Notes: a model not told the origin generated them from the letters alone. A DNA stretch of 64,000 bases from Aeromicrobium sp. Leaf350 (GCF_916858655.1 NZ_CAKASL010000003.1:620001-684000), one strand, 5' to 3'; positions 34,791 to 43,956 are shown, counted from the stretch's first letter. A program made the numbers and translations.

Positions 34791-35429
34791 TCAGTCGTCG
34801 TCCCGCGCCCGCTCCATGTCGTCGGCCAGGGCGGGATGCGAGTACGGCCCGGGCGCGCGCAGGTGGTCGATGACGTTCTGCACCGACTGCGCGTCCTTGT
34901 CCTGGCTCAGCTTGGCCTTGACCTCGAACCGCGAGACCGGGATGCGCAGGCCGACCGTTCCGCGGGCCACGGGGGCACCCCACGCCCGGTCGAGCCACAT
35001 CGGCTCGTCGACGTGCTGCTCGAAGTGCGCCACGAGGGTCACGAGTGTCTCGAGGTTCTCCTCGGGCGTCAGCACCTCCGGCACGCCCCAGAGGTGCGCC
35101 ACGGTGAAGTTCCAGGTCGGTGCCTTCGAGGCGCCGGGGGAGTACCAGCTCGGCGACACGTAGCCGTGCGGGCCCTGCACGATCACGAGCACCTCGCGCC
35201 CCTCCGACGCGGCCGCATCGAGCTCGTGGATGCGCTCGTCGGGTCGGCCCAGGTGCGTCAGCACCACGAGCTCGCCGCGCTCGGCCGCGGCGGTGTCGAG
35301 CACCACGGGATAGTGCGAGGCCGCGGGGCCGGTCGAGGTCGAGCTGACGATCGTCGCGAAGCCCTCCTGCGCCACCAGGTCGCGGACGAAGGCGGGGTCG
35401 TCGACGGCGTGCTTCGGGTTGGGGCGCAC
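34791..35429 (-). CDS. PaiB/Tpa-type FMN-binding protein
   Basis: 212 residues. SHYPVVLDT, HLGRPDERI, VIVQGPHGYVSPSWY, PTWNFTVAHLWG and RIPVSRFEVKAKLSQDK are the conserved blocks of the PaiB (FMN_bind_2) family, a split-barrel flavin fold. Bacillus PaiB is called a transcriptional repressor, but no DNA-binding motif is visible here, so an FMN enzyme role is equally possible. GTG 35429 is the only sensible start. It follows the upstream hydrolase gene by 13 bases and is probably co-transcribed. Confidence 0.87.
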   Translation of the reverse strand: MRPNPKHAVDDPAFVRDLVAQEGFATIVSSTSTGPAASHYPVVLDTAAAERGELVVLTHLGRPDERIHELDAAASEGREVLVIVQGPHGYVSPSWYSPGASKAPTWNFTVAHLWGVPEVLTPEENLETLVTLVAHFEQHVDEPMWLDRAWGAPVARGTVGLRIPVSRFEVKAKLSQDKDAQSVQNVIDHLRAPGPYSHPALADDMERARDDD

Positions 35430-35442
35430 GGTCAGTGCCCCG

Positions 35443-36384
35443 TCACGAGGTGCGCGCGATCGTGTCGGTGATCGCCGCGACGAACGTGTCCCACAGGGCT
35501 GGGGGCAGGTCGTGGCCCATGCCCTCGATCGTGCGCAGCTCGGCGCCAGGAATGGCGTCGGCCGTCGCCCGGCCGCCCGACGGATGCACCAGGCGGTCGG
35601 CCGTGCCGTGCACGACCGTGACCGGCAGCTCCAGCCGTCCGAGGGCCGCCGTGCGGTCGGGCTGGGTCAGGATCGCCATCATCTGGCGGAGCACGCCGCT
35701 GGCGCTGTAGCCGCGGTCGTAGGTGACCTCGGCCCGCAGGCGAGCGGCCTCCGCGTCCGGCGGGTAGCCGGGGGAGCCGATCAGGGCCGACGAGGCGATC
35801 GAGCTGGCGATGTACGCGTCGCGCGTGGGCCCGCTGCGGCGCAGCAGGTACGGGATCAGGCGCGGGTCCTGCCACCCCACGGTGCGTCGGCCCGTCGTCG
35901 ACATGATCGAGGTCAGGCTCAGCACCCGCTCGGGCGACTCGATCGCCACGGTCTGCGCGATCATGCCGCCCATCGAGACGCCCACGACGTGCGCCGCGTC
36001 AATCTGCAGCGCGTCGAGAAGCCCGGTGGCGTCGGTCGCCAGGTCGCTGATCGAGTACGGAGCCTTCACGGCCAGGTCGATCGGACCGAGCCGCAGCGGC
36101 GGCAGCCCCAGGAACGCCCGCACGACGTCGGTGCGCCCGAGCTGGTGCTGGCGCAGCTTGGTGGAGCGGCCCGTGTCGCGGTTGTCGTACCGGATCACGA
36201 AGAAGCCGCGCTCCGCCAGCAGCGTGCAGAGCGCGTCGTCCCACCAGCCCATCGGGCCGCTGAGCCCCATGACCAGCAGGATCGCGGGGTCGCCCGCGTC
36301 GCCGAAGGTCTGGTAGCAGAGGTCGAGACCCGACGGCAGGCTGGCGAACAGCTCGTCGGAGATCGCGACAGTGCTGGCGGTCAT
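35443..36384 (-). CDS. Alpha/beta-fold hydrolase
   Basis: 313 residues. The nucleophile elbow is GVSMGG with Ser137; HGTADRLV carries the acid aspartate and GMGHDLP the histidine. YDNRDTGRST after strand 4 and the oxyanion region VMGLSGPMGWW resemble polyketide methylesterases of the RdmC type. The substrate is unknown. AGGAGGGG precedes ATG 36384. It lies 34 bases after the glpX stop on the same strand and may be read through from it. Confidence 0.88.
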   Translation of the reverse strand: MTASTVAISDELFASLPSGLDLCYQTFGDAGDPAILLVMGLSGPMGWWDDALCTLLAERGFFVIRYDNRDTGRSTKLRQHQLGRTDVVRAFLGLPPLRLGPIDLAVKAPYSISDLATDATGLLDALQIDAAHVVGVSMGGMIAQTVAIESPERVLSLTSIMSTTGRRTVGWQDPRLIPYLLRRSGPTRDAYIASSIASSALIGSPGYPPDAEAARLRAEVTYDRGYSASGVLRQMMAILTQPDRTAALGRLELPVTVVHGTADRLVHPSGGRATADAIPGAELRTIEGMGHDLPPALWDTFVAAITDTIARTS

Positions 36385-36418
36385 GGCCCCTCCTGCGTGG
36401 TTCGGTGCTCGTCGTGGC

Positions 36419-37426
36419 TCAGTGCTCGTAGTCGATCGTGGAGTACGCCTTGAGCTTGCTCAGCTTGTGCTCGCTGTGGATCTTGCGGATCGTGCCGCTG
36501 CGCGAGCGCATGACGAGCGACTCGGTGATCGCCGCGCCCTTCGTGTACCGGACGCCCGCCAGGAGGTCGCCGTCGGTGATGCCCGTCGCGACGAAGAAGC
36601 AGTCGTCGGCCGTGACGAGGTCGTCGGTGTGCAGGATGCGGTCGAGGTCGTGGCCGGCGTCGATGGCCCGCTGGCGCTCCTCGTCGTCCTTGGGCCACAG
36701 GCGCGTCTGCAGCACGCCGCCCAGCGCCTTCATGGCGCAGGCGGTGATGATGCCCTCCGGCGTGCCACCGACGCCGACCATGAGGTCGACCCCGGTGTCG
36801 GGACGGGCGGCGCTGATGGCGCTGGCGACGTCGCCGTCGGTGATGAACTTGATGCGGGCGCCTGCGGCACGGACCTGCTCCACCAGGTCCGCGTGGCGCG
36901 GACGCTCGAGGATGCACACCGTGACGTCGCTGTGGGAGACGCCCTTCGTGCGGGCGATGATGTCGATGTTCTCGGCTACCGGGAGCCGGATGTCGATCAG
37001 GTCGCCGAACTCGGGCCCGGCCGCGATCTTCTCCATGTAGAACACCGCGGACGGGTCGTACATCGAGCCGCGCGGGGCCACCGCCATGACGCTGATGGCG
37101 TTGGGCATGCCCTTGGCCGTCAGGGTGGTGCCGTCGATCGGGTCGACCGCGACGTCGCACTCGGGGCCGTTGCCGTCGCCGACCTGCTCCCCGTTGAACA
37201 GCATGGGCGCCTCGTCCTTCTCGCCCTCGCCGATCACGACGACACCGTTCATCTCGACGGTGTTGATGAGGGTGCGCATCGCGTTGACGGCGACGCCGTC
37301 GGCGCCGTTCTTGTCGCCACGGCCCACCCACCGTCCGGCGGCCATGGCTCCGGCCTCGGTGACCCGGACGAGGTCCAGGGCAAGGTTGCGATCGGGCGCT
37401 TGGTCAGCTGGCTGCAGGCTCTCCAC
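36419..37426 (-). CDS. glpX: Class II fructose-1,6-bisphosphatase
   Basis: 335 residues. Metal/substrate motifs [11 protein letters not shown] (67-76 region) and DPIDGTT (95-101) are intact, with GVGGTPEG further on. It hydrolyses fructose-1,6-bisphosphate in gluconeogenesis and is the only such enzyme type in many actinobacteria. TAGGCT ends 7 bases before GTG 37426, so it is probably leaderless. It is divergent from ftsE, whose own leaderless box lies 82 bases away. Confidence 0.96.
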   Translation of the reverse strand: MESLQPADQAPDRNLALDLVRVTEAGAMAAGRWVGRGDKNGADGVAVNAMRTLINTVEMNGVVVIGEGEKDEAPMLFNGEQVGDGNGPECDVAVDPIDGTTLTAKGMPNAISVMAVAPRGSMYDPSAVFYMEKIAAGPEFGDLIDIRLPVAENIDIIARTKGVSHSDVTVCILERPRHADLVEQVRAAGARIKFITDGDVASAISAARPDTGVDLMVGVGGTPEGIITACAMKALGGVLQTRLWPKDDEERQRAIDAGHDLDRILHTDDLVTADDCFFVATGITDGDLLAGVRYTKGAAITESLVMRSRSGTIRKIHSEHKLSKLKAYSTIDYEH

Positions 37427-37432
37427 GGCCGC

Positions 37433-37438
37433 AGCCTA
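37433..37438 (-). promoter_or_regulatory. -10 box, leaderless start of glpX
   Basis: TAGGCT on the minus strand ends 7 bases before the GTG at 37426. Confidence 0.55.
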
Positions 37439-37519
37439 CCGGCGCGCGCGGGGACTCGCGTCAACGGCAGGGCGGCGCGCGCGGCCCCGCGGGTCCGGGG
37501 GACCTGGGGGTGTTCTGCC

Positions 37520-37525
37520 TAGACT
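37520..37525 (+). promoter_or_regulatory. -10 box, leaderless start of ftsE
   Basis: TAGACT ends 8 bases before the GTG at 37533. Confidence 0.55.
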
Positions 37526-37532
37526 CGGGCGA

Positions 37533-38222
37533 GTGATTCGCTTCGACCACGTCACCAAGACGTACTCCGGACAGAAGCGCCCTGCCCTCGACGGCCTCGA
37601 CCTCGAGATCGCGAAGGGCGAGTTCGTCTTCCTCGTCGGTGCCTCGGGCTCCGGCAAGTCGACGTTCCTGCGGTTGATCCTGCGTGAGGAGCAGCCGTCC
37701 GAGGGTCGCGTCTTCGTGGCCGGCAAGGAGATCAACAAGCTCTCGAGCTGGAAGGTCCCGAAGCTGCGCCGCCAGGTCGGCACGGTGTTCCAGGACTTCC
37801 GCCTGCTGCCGAACCGCACGGTGAACGAGAACGTGGCGTTCGCGCTGCAGGTCATCGGCCGCTCGCGCGCCGAGATCGACGCGGTCCTGCCCGAGACCCT
37901 CGAGCTCGTGGGCCTGGAGGGCAAGGGCCACCGTCTGCCGAACGAGCTGTCCGGTGGCGAGCAGCAGCGCGTCGCCGTGGCGCGGGCATTCGTCAACCGT
38001 CCCAAGATCCTGATCGCCGACGAGCCCACCGGAAACCTCGATCCCGCCACCAGCGTGGGCATCATGAAGCTGCTCGACCGGATCAACCGCACCGACACCA
38101 CCGTCGTGATGGCCACGCACGACTCCTCGATCGTCGACCAGATGCGCAAGCGCGTCATCGAGCTCGACGACGGGCGCGTCATCCGCGACGAGGCCCGCGG
38201 CATCTACGGCTACCAGAGCTGA
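37533..38222 (+). CDS. ftsE: Cell-division ATP-binding protein FtsE
   Basis: 229 residues. Walker [10 protein letters not shown] (36-44), [13 protein letters not shown]-loop, [17 protein letters not shown], Walker [14 protein letters not shown] and the ATHD switch are all intact; the pattern is FtsE, not a general exporter. It controls septal peptidoglycan hydrolases with FtsX. ftsX starts 7 bases later, then a secreted M23 hydrolase and smpB, an order seen in other actinobacteria. GTG 37533 is preceded by TAGACT. Confidence 0.96.
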   Translation: MIRFDHVTKTYSGQKRPALDGLDLEIAKGEFVFLVGASGSGKSTFLRLILREEQPSEGRVFVAGKEINKLSSWKVPKLRRQVGTVFQDFRLLPNRTVNENVAFALQVIGRSRAEIDAVLPETLELVGLEGKGHRLPNELSGGEQQRVAVARAFVNRPKILIADEPTGNLDPATSVGIMKLLDRINRTDTTVVMATHDSSIVDQMRKRVIELDDGRVIRDEARGIYGYQS

Positions 38223-38229
38223 GGCCCGC

Positions 38230-39141
38230 ATGAATCTCACCATGAGGGAGCTGGGCGCCAGCCTGTCCCGCAACAAGTCCATGACGATCTCGCTGGTCGT
38301 CACGATGTCGGTCTCGCTGCTGCTCGCGGCGCTCGGCCTGCTGATCCAGGAGCAGGCCGACCGCACGGAGCGCTACTTCGGCGACCGTCTGCAGCTGCAG
38401 GTCAGCCTCTGCACCGACACCTCCAAGGCACCCACGTGCATCGGCGGCGCGGCCACCGAGGCGCAGAAGGAAGCGGTGCAGCAGGCGCTCGACGACAACC
38501 CCGAGGTCGAGGAGTTCGAGGTCCGCACCGCGCAGGAGAACTACGAGCGCGCGCAGGAGACGTTCGGCCAGTCCGAGACCGGTCGCAAGCAGCTCGAGGT
38601 CCTGAGCCCCGACAGCTTCTCCGACTCCTACTTCGTGACCTTGAAGGACCCGCAGGAGTTCGACGGCGTCACGAGCCAGGTCAGCGGCATGGACGGCGTC
38701 AACAGCGTGCTGTCGCTGCGTGACCTGCTGGACTCGCTGTTCATCGCGCTCGAGAAGCTCCAGTGGGCCGCGATCGGCACGGCACTCCTGCTGATCCTCG
38801 CGGCCGTCCTGCAGGTCTCGAACACGATCCGCATGACGGCGCACGCACGCCGGCGCGAGATCAGCATCATGCGGTACGTCGGCGCCTCCAGCTGGCACAT
38901 CCAGCTGCCATTCCTGCTGGAGTCGATGGTCGCGGCCGTGATCTCGGCCGCCCTGGCGGCGGCGGGCATCGCTGCCTTCATGGGCTTCGTGGTCTACGGG
39001 TTCCTGCGCGACAAGCTGCAGATCACGACCTGGGTGCGATGGCAGGAGGCCTTCGTGGTGATGGGCTGGACGTCGCTCCTGGCGGTCGCCCTGGCCCTGC
39101 TCCCGACGCTGCTGCTGACGCGCAAGTACCTCAAGGTCTGA
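38230..39141 (+). CDS. ftsX: Cell-division membrane protein FtsX
   Basis: 303 residues. A short cytoplasmic start, helix 1 (about 18-38), a ~120-residue extracellular domain and three C-terminal helices form the FtsX layout. The extracellular domain has a cysteine pair (LCTDTSKAPTC) as in other actinobacterial FtsX. HARRREISIMRYVGAS is the cytoplasmic coupling segment. The extracellular domain would activate a hydrolase, most simply the M23 protein encoded next. It is co-transcribed with ftsE. Confidence 0.95.
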   Translation: MNLTMRELGASLSRNKSMTISLVVTMSVSLLLAALGLLIQEQADRTERYFGDRLQLQVSLCTDTSKAPTCIGGAATEAQKEAVQQALDDNPEVEEFEVRTAQENYERAQETFGQSETGRKQLEVLSPDSFSDSYFVTLKDPQEFDGVTSQVSGMDGVNSVLSLRDLLDSLFIALEKLQWAAIGTALLLILAAVLQVSNTIRMTAHARRREISIMRYVGASSWHIQLPFLLESMVAAVISAALAAAGIAAFMGFVVYGFLRDKLQITTWVRWQEAFVVMGWTSLLAVALALLPTLLLTRKYLKV

Positions 39142-39289
39142 CGCCGGCTCGACGGTCGGGGACCCGCCCGGGATTCCTGAAGGGGTGGCCCTGACCCTCA
39201 AGGTGAACTAGAGTCTCCTCAGTCCCACGCGTCACACGAGTCGCACTCGCCTGCTCCGTCAGGGGCACTTCCCCAGGTCGAGGTCCAGC

Positions 39290-40603
39290 ATGAGGTTCAC
39301 CCAGCGGTCCAGCACGCGATCGCCCCTGCGTTCTGCCCTGGTGGCGTTCACGCTGACGTTCGCGCTCATCGCGGCCCTGGCCGGGCCGTCGCTGGCCGAG
39401 TCGAAGGACGACCTCGAGAAGAAGAAGAACGGCGTCAACAGCGAGATCACCGGCGCCCAGCAGTCCTACGACGAGTCGAGCAAGGCCGCGCAGGACGCCG
39501 CGAACGTCCTGGCCGCGTCGCAGGCCCAGCTGGCCGACGCCCAGGCGAACCTCGGATCGGTCCGCGGCCAGCTCGTGGCGGCCCAGGCGCTCGACGCGCA
39601 GATGCAGGCCAAGCTCGTGCAGAGCGAGGCCGACCTGGCCAAGGCCGAGTCCGACCTCGCGATCGGCGAGGCGAACGTCGAGGCCTCCACCAAGGAGGTC
39701 ATCAGCTTCTCGGTCGAGTCGCTGCAGTCCGGCAACCCGGGCCTGCGGGCGTTCAACGACCTGATGAACGGGGCCGACCCGACCGAGTTCACCGAGCGCA
39801 TCGCGATCAACGACACGATCGCCGACGTCCAGCTCGACCGCCTCGACACGCTCGACGCGACCCGCGTGATCCTCGACCTGAACGAGCAGAAGGTCCAGGC
39901 ACTGCGCGACCAGGTGCAGGTCGAGCGCGACGAGGCCGCCGCGAACCTCGCGAACATCACGGTGCTCGAGCAGCAGGCCGCCGAGCAGGAGGCCTCGGTC
40001 GCCCAGCTCGTGCAGGCCAACAGCACCAACAAGGCCGCGGCCGACGCGGCCGTCGCGAACGACTCCGCGGCGATCGCCGCGCTGGAGTCCGAGCGCCGCT
40101 CGCTCGAGGCCCAGCTGCAGGAGCTCGCCCGCCAGGAGCTCGCGAACTCCGGCGGTGGCGGAGGTGGCGGCGGTGGCGGCGGAGGCGGAGGCGGCAACGC
40201 GTCCGGTCGCCTGTCCTACCCGCTCGACACGGTGCGCCTGACCTCGCCCTACGGCTTCCGGATCCACCCGATCACGGGCGCTCGCCGCATGCACGACGGC
40301 CAGGACTTCGGGTCGCCCTGTGGCACGCCGATCAAGGCGGCCGCCGACGGCACCGTCATCAGCCAGTACTACAACAGCGGCTACGGCAACCGCGTGATCC
40401 TCAACAACGGCGTCATCAACGGCGTCAACGTCGTCACGACCTACAACCACCTGTCGCGCTTCGCGGTCAGCGCCGGGTCGCGCGTCTCGCGGGGTCAGGT
40501 CATCGGCTACGTCGGCACGACCGGCTCCTCGACCGGATGCCACCTGCACTTCATGGTGCTCGTCAACGGCGCGCACACCAACCCGGCGAACTGGCTCGGC
40601 TGA
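39290..40603 (+). CDS. Secreted M23 peptidase with coiled coil (EnvC/RipC-like), FtsEX partner
   Basis: 437 residues. A signal peptide (to about residue 36, PSLA) precedes a long coiled coil (about 38-285, heptads rich in Ala/Gln/Glu). A run of 16 glycines follows, then a C-terminal M23 metalloendopeptidase domain with zinc ligands in MHDGQD and HLHF, plus the GYGNRVIL and GYVGTTGSSTG loops. Both catalytic motifs look intact, so it is an active enzyme rather than an EnvC-type activator. The position after ftsEX suggests it cuts septal cross-links on FtsX signal. ATG 39290 has no clear ribosome site; the 148-base gap to ftsX may hold a promoter (TAGAGT at 39209). Confidence 0.92.
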   Translation: MRFTQRSSTRSPLRSALVAFTLTFALIAALAGPSLAESKDDLEKKKNGVNSEITGAQQSYDESSKAAQDAANVLAASQAQLADAQANLGSVRGQLVAAQALDAQMQAKLVQSEADLAKAESDLAIGEANVEASTKEVISFSVESLQSGNPGLRAFNDLMNGADPTEFTERIAINDTIADVQLDRLDTLDATRVILDLNEQKVQALRDQVQVERDEAAANLANITVLEQQAAEQEASVAQLVQANSTNKAAADAAVANDSAAIAALESERRSLEAQLQELARQELANSGGGGGGGGGGGGGGGNASGRLSYPLDTVRLTSPYGFRIHPITGARRMHDGQDFGSPCGTPIKAAADGTVISQYYNSGYGNRVILNNGVINGVNVVTTYNHLSRFAVSAGSRVSRGQVIGYVGTTGSSTGCHLHFMVLVNGAHTNPANWLG

Positions 40604-40645
40604 CGCCGAACCCGTCGCCTGGGCGGTGAGTGGGATACTGGTCAG

Positions 40646-41119
40646 ATGCCCAAGGAGACCGGTCAGAAGCTGATCGCCCAGAACAAGAAGGCGCGCCACG
40701 ACTACCACGTCGAGGACACCTTCGAGGCGGGCATCGTGCTGGTCGGCACCGAGGTCAAGAGCCTGCGGATGGGGCGGGCCTCGCTGGTCGACGGCTTTGC
40801 CGAGGTCGACCGCGGAGAGGTGTGGCTCCTGCAGGTCCACATCCCGCAGTACGCGCAGGGCACCTGGACCAACCACGAGGCGCGTCGGCGTCGCAAGCTG
40901 CTGCTGAACCGCGTCGAGATCGACCGCATCGAGCGCAAGCTCACCGACAAGGGCGTCACGCTCGTCCCGCTCAGCCTGTACTTCAAGGACGGCCGGGCCA
41001 AGGTCGAGATCGCCGTGGCCAAGGGCAAGAAGGCCTACGACAAGCGCAACACCATCCGTGAGCGCGACGCGATGAACGAGGCGCGCAACGAGGTGGGTCG
41101 CAAGCTCAAGGGCCTGTGA
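40646..41119 (+). CDS. smpB: SsrA-binding protein SmpB
   Basis: 157 residues. [34 protein letters not shown] and LTLVPL-type strand followed by the basic tail [16 protein letters not shown] are the SmpB hallmarks. It carries tmRNA to stalled ribosomes. GATACT ends 7 bases before ATG, so a leaderless start is likely. The tmRNA gene itself is not in this window. The stop overlaps the amidohydrolase start. Confidence 0.97.
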   Translation: MPKETGQKLIAQNKKARHDYHVEDTFEAGIVLVGTEVKSLRMGRASLVDGFAEVDRGEVWLLQVHIPQYAQGTWTNHEARRRRKLLLNRVEIDRIERKLTDKGVTLVPLSLYFKDGRAKVEIAVAKGKKAYDKRNTIRERDAMNEARNEVGRKLKGL

Positions 41120-42015
41120 TGGCCGAGCTCGCCACCACCCCGGGGCCCACGACCGACGCGGAGCTGCCGGCGTACCTGGAGTCGCTGGGGCTGCCGGGGC
41201 TCTTCGACGTGCACGTGCACTTCATGCACCCGAAGGTGCTGGCCAAGGTCTGGGCATACTTCGACTCCGCGGGCCCGCTGCTGGGTCGCGCCTGGCCCGT
41301 CACCTACCGCACCAGCGACGACGAGCGCGTGGCGACATTGCAGGCGATGGGCGTGCGGCACTACTCGGCGCTGTCCTACGCGCACAAGCCCGGCGTCGCC
41401 ACGTTCATGAACGCCTGGAACGACGAGTTCGCGGCCCTGCACCCCGAGTCGCTGCACTCGGCGACCTTCTACCCCGAGCCGGGGGCCGGTGAGTACGTCG
41501 CTGCCGCGCTGGAGGCGGGGGTCGAGGTGTTCAAGGCGCACGTGCAGGTGGGGGCGTTCGCCCCGGACGACCCGCTGCTCGACCCGGTGTGGTCGACCCT
41601 CGAGGCGAGCGGCACCCCGATCGTGCTGCACGCCGGTTCGGGGCCGGCCCCGGGCGAGCACACGGGGGTCGAGCCCGTGCATCGCGTGCTGGAGCGTTTC
41701 GGCGACCTGCGGCTCGTCATCGCGCACCTCGGCATGCCGGAGTGCGCGGAGTTCGTCGCGCTCGCGGCCGAGCACCCCCACGTCCGCCTCGACACGACCA
41801 TGACGTTCGTCGACTTCTGGAGCGACCGGCAGCCGTTCGAGGTGGTCGACCAGCTCGTCGAGCTGCAGGACCGGGTCCTGTTCGGCAGTGACTTCCCGAA
41901 CATCCCCTACGTGTACGCGCACCAGGTGGAGGCGCTCGCCCGGCTCGGCCTCGGGGACGACTGGATGCGGGCCGTGCTCTGGCACAACGGCGCGACCCTG
42001 TTCGGCCGCGCCTGA
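41119..42015 (+). CDS. Amidohydrolase-family (amidohydrolase_2) protein
   Basis: 298 residues of TIM-barrel type. DVHVHF (His32/His34), HAGSGP, IAHLGMP and FGSDFPN (catalytic aspartate) are the metal-site motifs of the Amidohydro_2 group, which includes decarboxylases and lactonases. The substrate is unknown. ATG 41119 overlaps the smpB stop (TGATG); GTG 41116 is in frame one codon upstream. It is followed 23 bases later by the mesaconyl-CoA hydratase gene; a shared acid-degradation role is possible but unproven. Confidence 0.87.
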   Translation: MAELATTPGPTTDAELPAYLESLGLPGLFDVHVHFMHPKVLAKVWAYFDSAGPLLGRAWPVTYRTSDDERVATLQAMGVRHYSALSYAHKPGVATFMNAWNDEFAALHPESLHSATFYPEPGAGEYVAAALEAGVEVFKAHVQVGAFAPDDPLLDPVWSTLEASGTPIVLHAGSGPAPGEHTGVEPVHRVLERFGDLRLVIAHLGMPECAEFVALAAEHPHVRLDTTMTFVDFWSDRQPFEVVDQLVELQDRVLFGSDFPNIPYVYAHQVEALARLGLGDDWMRAVLWHNGATLFGRA

Positions 42016-42038
42016 GATCGGTCGGCCATGATGGGGGC

Positions 42039-43073
42039 ATGAGCAAGACGAACCCCGGTCATTTCTTCGAGGACTTCCGGATCGGGCAGGTCTTCGACCA
42101 CGCCACGCCCCGCACCATCACCGACGGCGACCGCGCGGTCTACGGCGCGATCTACCCGACGCGCTTCTCGATCCCCTCCTCGGCGCAGTTCGCGGCGTCC
42201 GTGGGCCTCGACCCCCATCCGGTGGAGGAGCTCATCGCCTTCCACGTCGCGTTCGGCAAGACCGTGCCCGACATCTCGCTCAACGCCGTGGCCAACCTCG
42301 GGTACGCCGAGCTGCGGTTCCACCAGCCCGTGCTGGCCGGCGACACGCTGCGCACGAGCTCGGAGGTCATCGGTCTCAAGCAGAACTCCAACGGCAAGAG
42401 CGGCGTCGTCTACGTGCGCTCGACGGCGACCAACCAGCGCGGCGAGGTCGCCCTCGACTGGGCCCGCTGGGTCATGGTGCACAAGCGCGACCAGAACCTC
42501 GAGGCGCCCGAGACGGTCGTGCCCGAGCTGGCCTCGGTCGTCGCCCCGGAGGACCTCGTGCTGCCGACCGGCCTCGACTTCACGTCGTACGACCTCGTCG
42601 CTGCAGGCGAGGCCCACCGCTTCGGCGACTACGAGGTCGGCGAGAAGATCGACCACGTCGACGGCGTCACGCTGAGCGAGTCCGAGCACATGATGGCCAC
42701 GCGCCTGTGGCAGAACACCGCGAAGGTGCACTTCAACGTGGAGGCGCGGCCCGACGGCAACCGCCTCGTGTACGGCGGGCACGTCATCTCGATGGCGCGC
42801 GCACTGTCGTTCAACGGACTCGCCAACGCTCAGCTGATCGCCGCGATCAACGGCGGCTCGCACACCGCCCCGGCGTTCGCCGGCGACACGGTCTACGCGT
42901 GGTCCGAGGTGCTCGACACCGCCGAGCTCGACGCCCCCGGAGTGGGCGCCCTGCGCCTGCGTCTGGTCGCCACGAAGGGCCGCGACGAGTCGATGACGCT
43001 CAAGGGCGACGACGGGAAGTACGCGCCCGGCGTGCTGCTCGACCTCGACCTCTGGGCGCTCGTCCCGCGCTGA
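42039..43073 (+). CDS. mch: MaoC-type dehydratase, mesaconyl-CoA hydratase-like
   Basis: 344 residues of double hot-dog fold. The sequence follows, along its whole length, the mesaconyl-CoA hydratase (2-methylfumaryl-CoA hydratase) I recall from Methylobacterium and Rhodobacter: NPGHFFEDFRIGQ, HATPRTITDGD, FGKTVPDISLNAVANLGYAE, GEKIDHVDGVTL, SFNGLANA. The reaction links mesaconyl-CoA and beta-methylmalyl-CoA in the ethylmalonyl-CoA or methylaspartate routes. The other pathway genes (ccr, ecm, mcd, mcl) are not here. A leaderless box CATGAT ends 7 bases before ATG. The stop overlaps the phosphatase start. Confidence 0.87.
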   Translation: MSKTNPGHFFEDFRIGQVFDHATPRTITDGDRAVYGAIYPTRFSIPSSAQFAASVGLDPHPVEELIAFHVAFGKTVPDISLNAVANLGYAELRFHQPVLAGDTLRTSSEVIGLKQNSNGKSGVVYVRSTATNQRGEVALDWARWVMVHKRDQNLEAPETVVPELASVVAPEDLVLPTGLDFTSYDLVAAGEAHRFGDYEVGEKIDHVDGVTLSESEHMMATRLWQNTAKVHFNVEARPDGNRLVYGGHVISMARALSFNGLANAQLIAAINGGSHTAPAFAGDTVYAWSEVLDTAELDAPGVGALRLRLVATKGRDESMTLKGDDGKYAPGVLLDLDLWALVPR

Positions 43074-43645
43074 TGGGAGCCCGGCTCGTCGTCGTGCGCC
43101 ACGGTGAGACCGAGTGGAGCCGTACCGGTCGCCACACGTCCACGACCGACCTCCCGCTGACCGAGGTCGGCGAGGAGCAGGCCGTCGCGCTGGCACCCGT
43201 GCTGGCGGGGCTCGGGATCGACGCCGTGCTGAGCAGCCCGCGCCTGCGGGCGCGCCGCACGGCCGAGCTGATCGGCTTCCCCGACCCCGTCGTGACCCCC
43301 GACCTGGCGGAGTGGTCCTACGGCGACTACGAGGGCGTCACGACGCCCGAGATCCGCGAGACGGTCCCGGACTGGACCATCTGGTCCCACGGCGCACCCG
43401 GCGGCGAGTCCGCCGAGGAGGTCGCTGCGCGGCTGGATCGCGTGGTCGAGCAGGTGCGGGCCACCGGCGGCACGACGCTCGCGGTGGCGCACGGGCACAG
43501 CCTGCGCGCGCTCGTGGCGCGGTGGCTGGGACTGCCGGTCGCGGAGGGGCGTCACTTCGTGCTCGACACCGCGACCTGGAGCGAGCTCGGCGACGACCGC
43601 GGGACCCCGGCGGTCCTGACCTGGAACGTCGGCCGACGCCGCTAG
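43073..43645 (+). CDS. Histidine phosphatase (phosphoglycerate-mutase-like)
   Basis: 190 residues. RHGET with catalytic His10, SSPRLRARRTAEL, EWSYGDYEG and the second-histidine segment VAHGHSLRAL define the family. The length is that of broad-specificity acid phosphatases rather than glycolytic mutase. ATG 43073 overlaps the upstream stop (TGATG). Its TAG stop overlaps the stop of the convergent gene: CTAG at 43642-43645 ends both. Confidence 0.9.
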   Translation: MGARLVVVRHGETEWSRTGRHTSTTDLPLTEVGEEQAVALAPVLAGLGIDAVLSSPRLRARRTAELIGFPDPVVTPDLAEWSYGDYEGVTTPEIRETVPDWTIWSHGAPGGESAEEVAARLDRVVEQVRATGGTTLAVAHGHSLRALVARWLGLPVAEGRHFVLDTATWSELGDDRGTPAVLTWNVGRRR

Positions 43646-43944
43646 GGGCGGTTCGTCCCGTCCCCGTGCAGACGCAGCACGCGTGGGCGGGCCACGAACG
43701 ACTGGAACAGGCTCGCGGCCAGGCCGACGAGGAATCCCAGGACCACCACCGTCGTCGTGATGCGGCCGCCCACCAGCGTCACGCCGGCCGTGAACGCGAC
43801 GACCCCGACCACGGCCATCGGCAGGCACCAGAGCAGGCGCATCGGCAGCGGCCTGGCGACCGACGCCGCCATGCGCTGCAGGGCCTCGTCGGACGGCCCG
43901 CGCCGGTCGCGAGGGTCGGACGGCTCGGGCTCGGCTGCGCTCAC
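43642..43944 (-). CDS. Small two-helix membrane protein of unknown function
   Basis: 100 residues, not recognised. A charged N-terminus (EPSDPRDRRGPSDEALQRM) is followed by two hydrophobic segments of ~20 residues (LLWCLPMAVVGVVAFTAGVTL and TTVVVLGFLVGLAASLFQSF) and a short basic end. GTG 43944 is the chosen start because it opens right after the divergent promoter region of the PHP gene. The stop is interleaved with that of the histidine phosphatase. Confidence 0.65.
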   Translation of the reverse strand: MSAAEPEPSDPRDRRGPSDEALQRMAASVARPLPMRLLWCLPMAVVGVVAFTAGVTLVGGRITTTVVVLGFLVGLAASLFQSFVARPRVLRLHGDGTNRP

Positions 43945-43956
43945 GTGACAGAACGC

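Noticed and set aside
34749..35471. 240-codon plus-strand frame opposite the PaiB-like gene
   Set aside because: Arg/His-rich composition and no motif; the minus-strand PaiB blocks are clear.
39191..39214. Promoter CTGACC...TAGAGT before the M23 gene
   Set aside because: Spacing between the boxes is only 12 bases, so it is not a proper -35/-10 pair; kept only as a passing note in the gene entry.
40604..42038. tmRNA (ssrA) gene next to smpB
   Set aside because: The gaps are 42 and 23 bases and the rest is coding; no tmRNA-like sequence fits.
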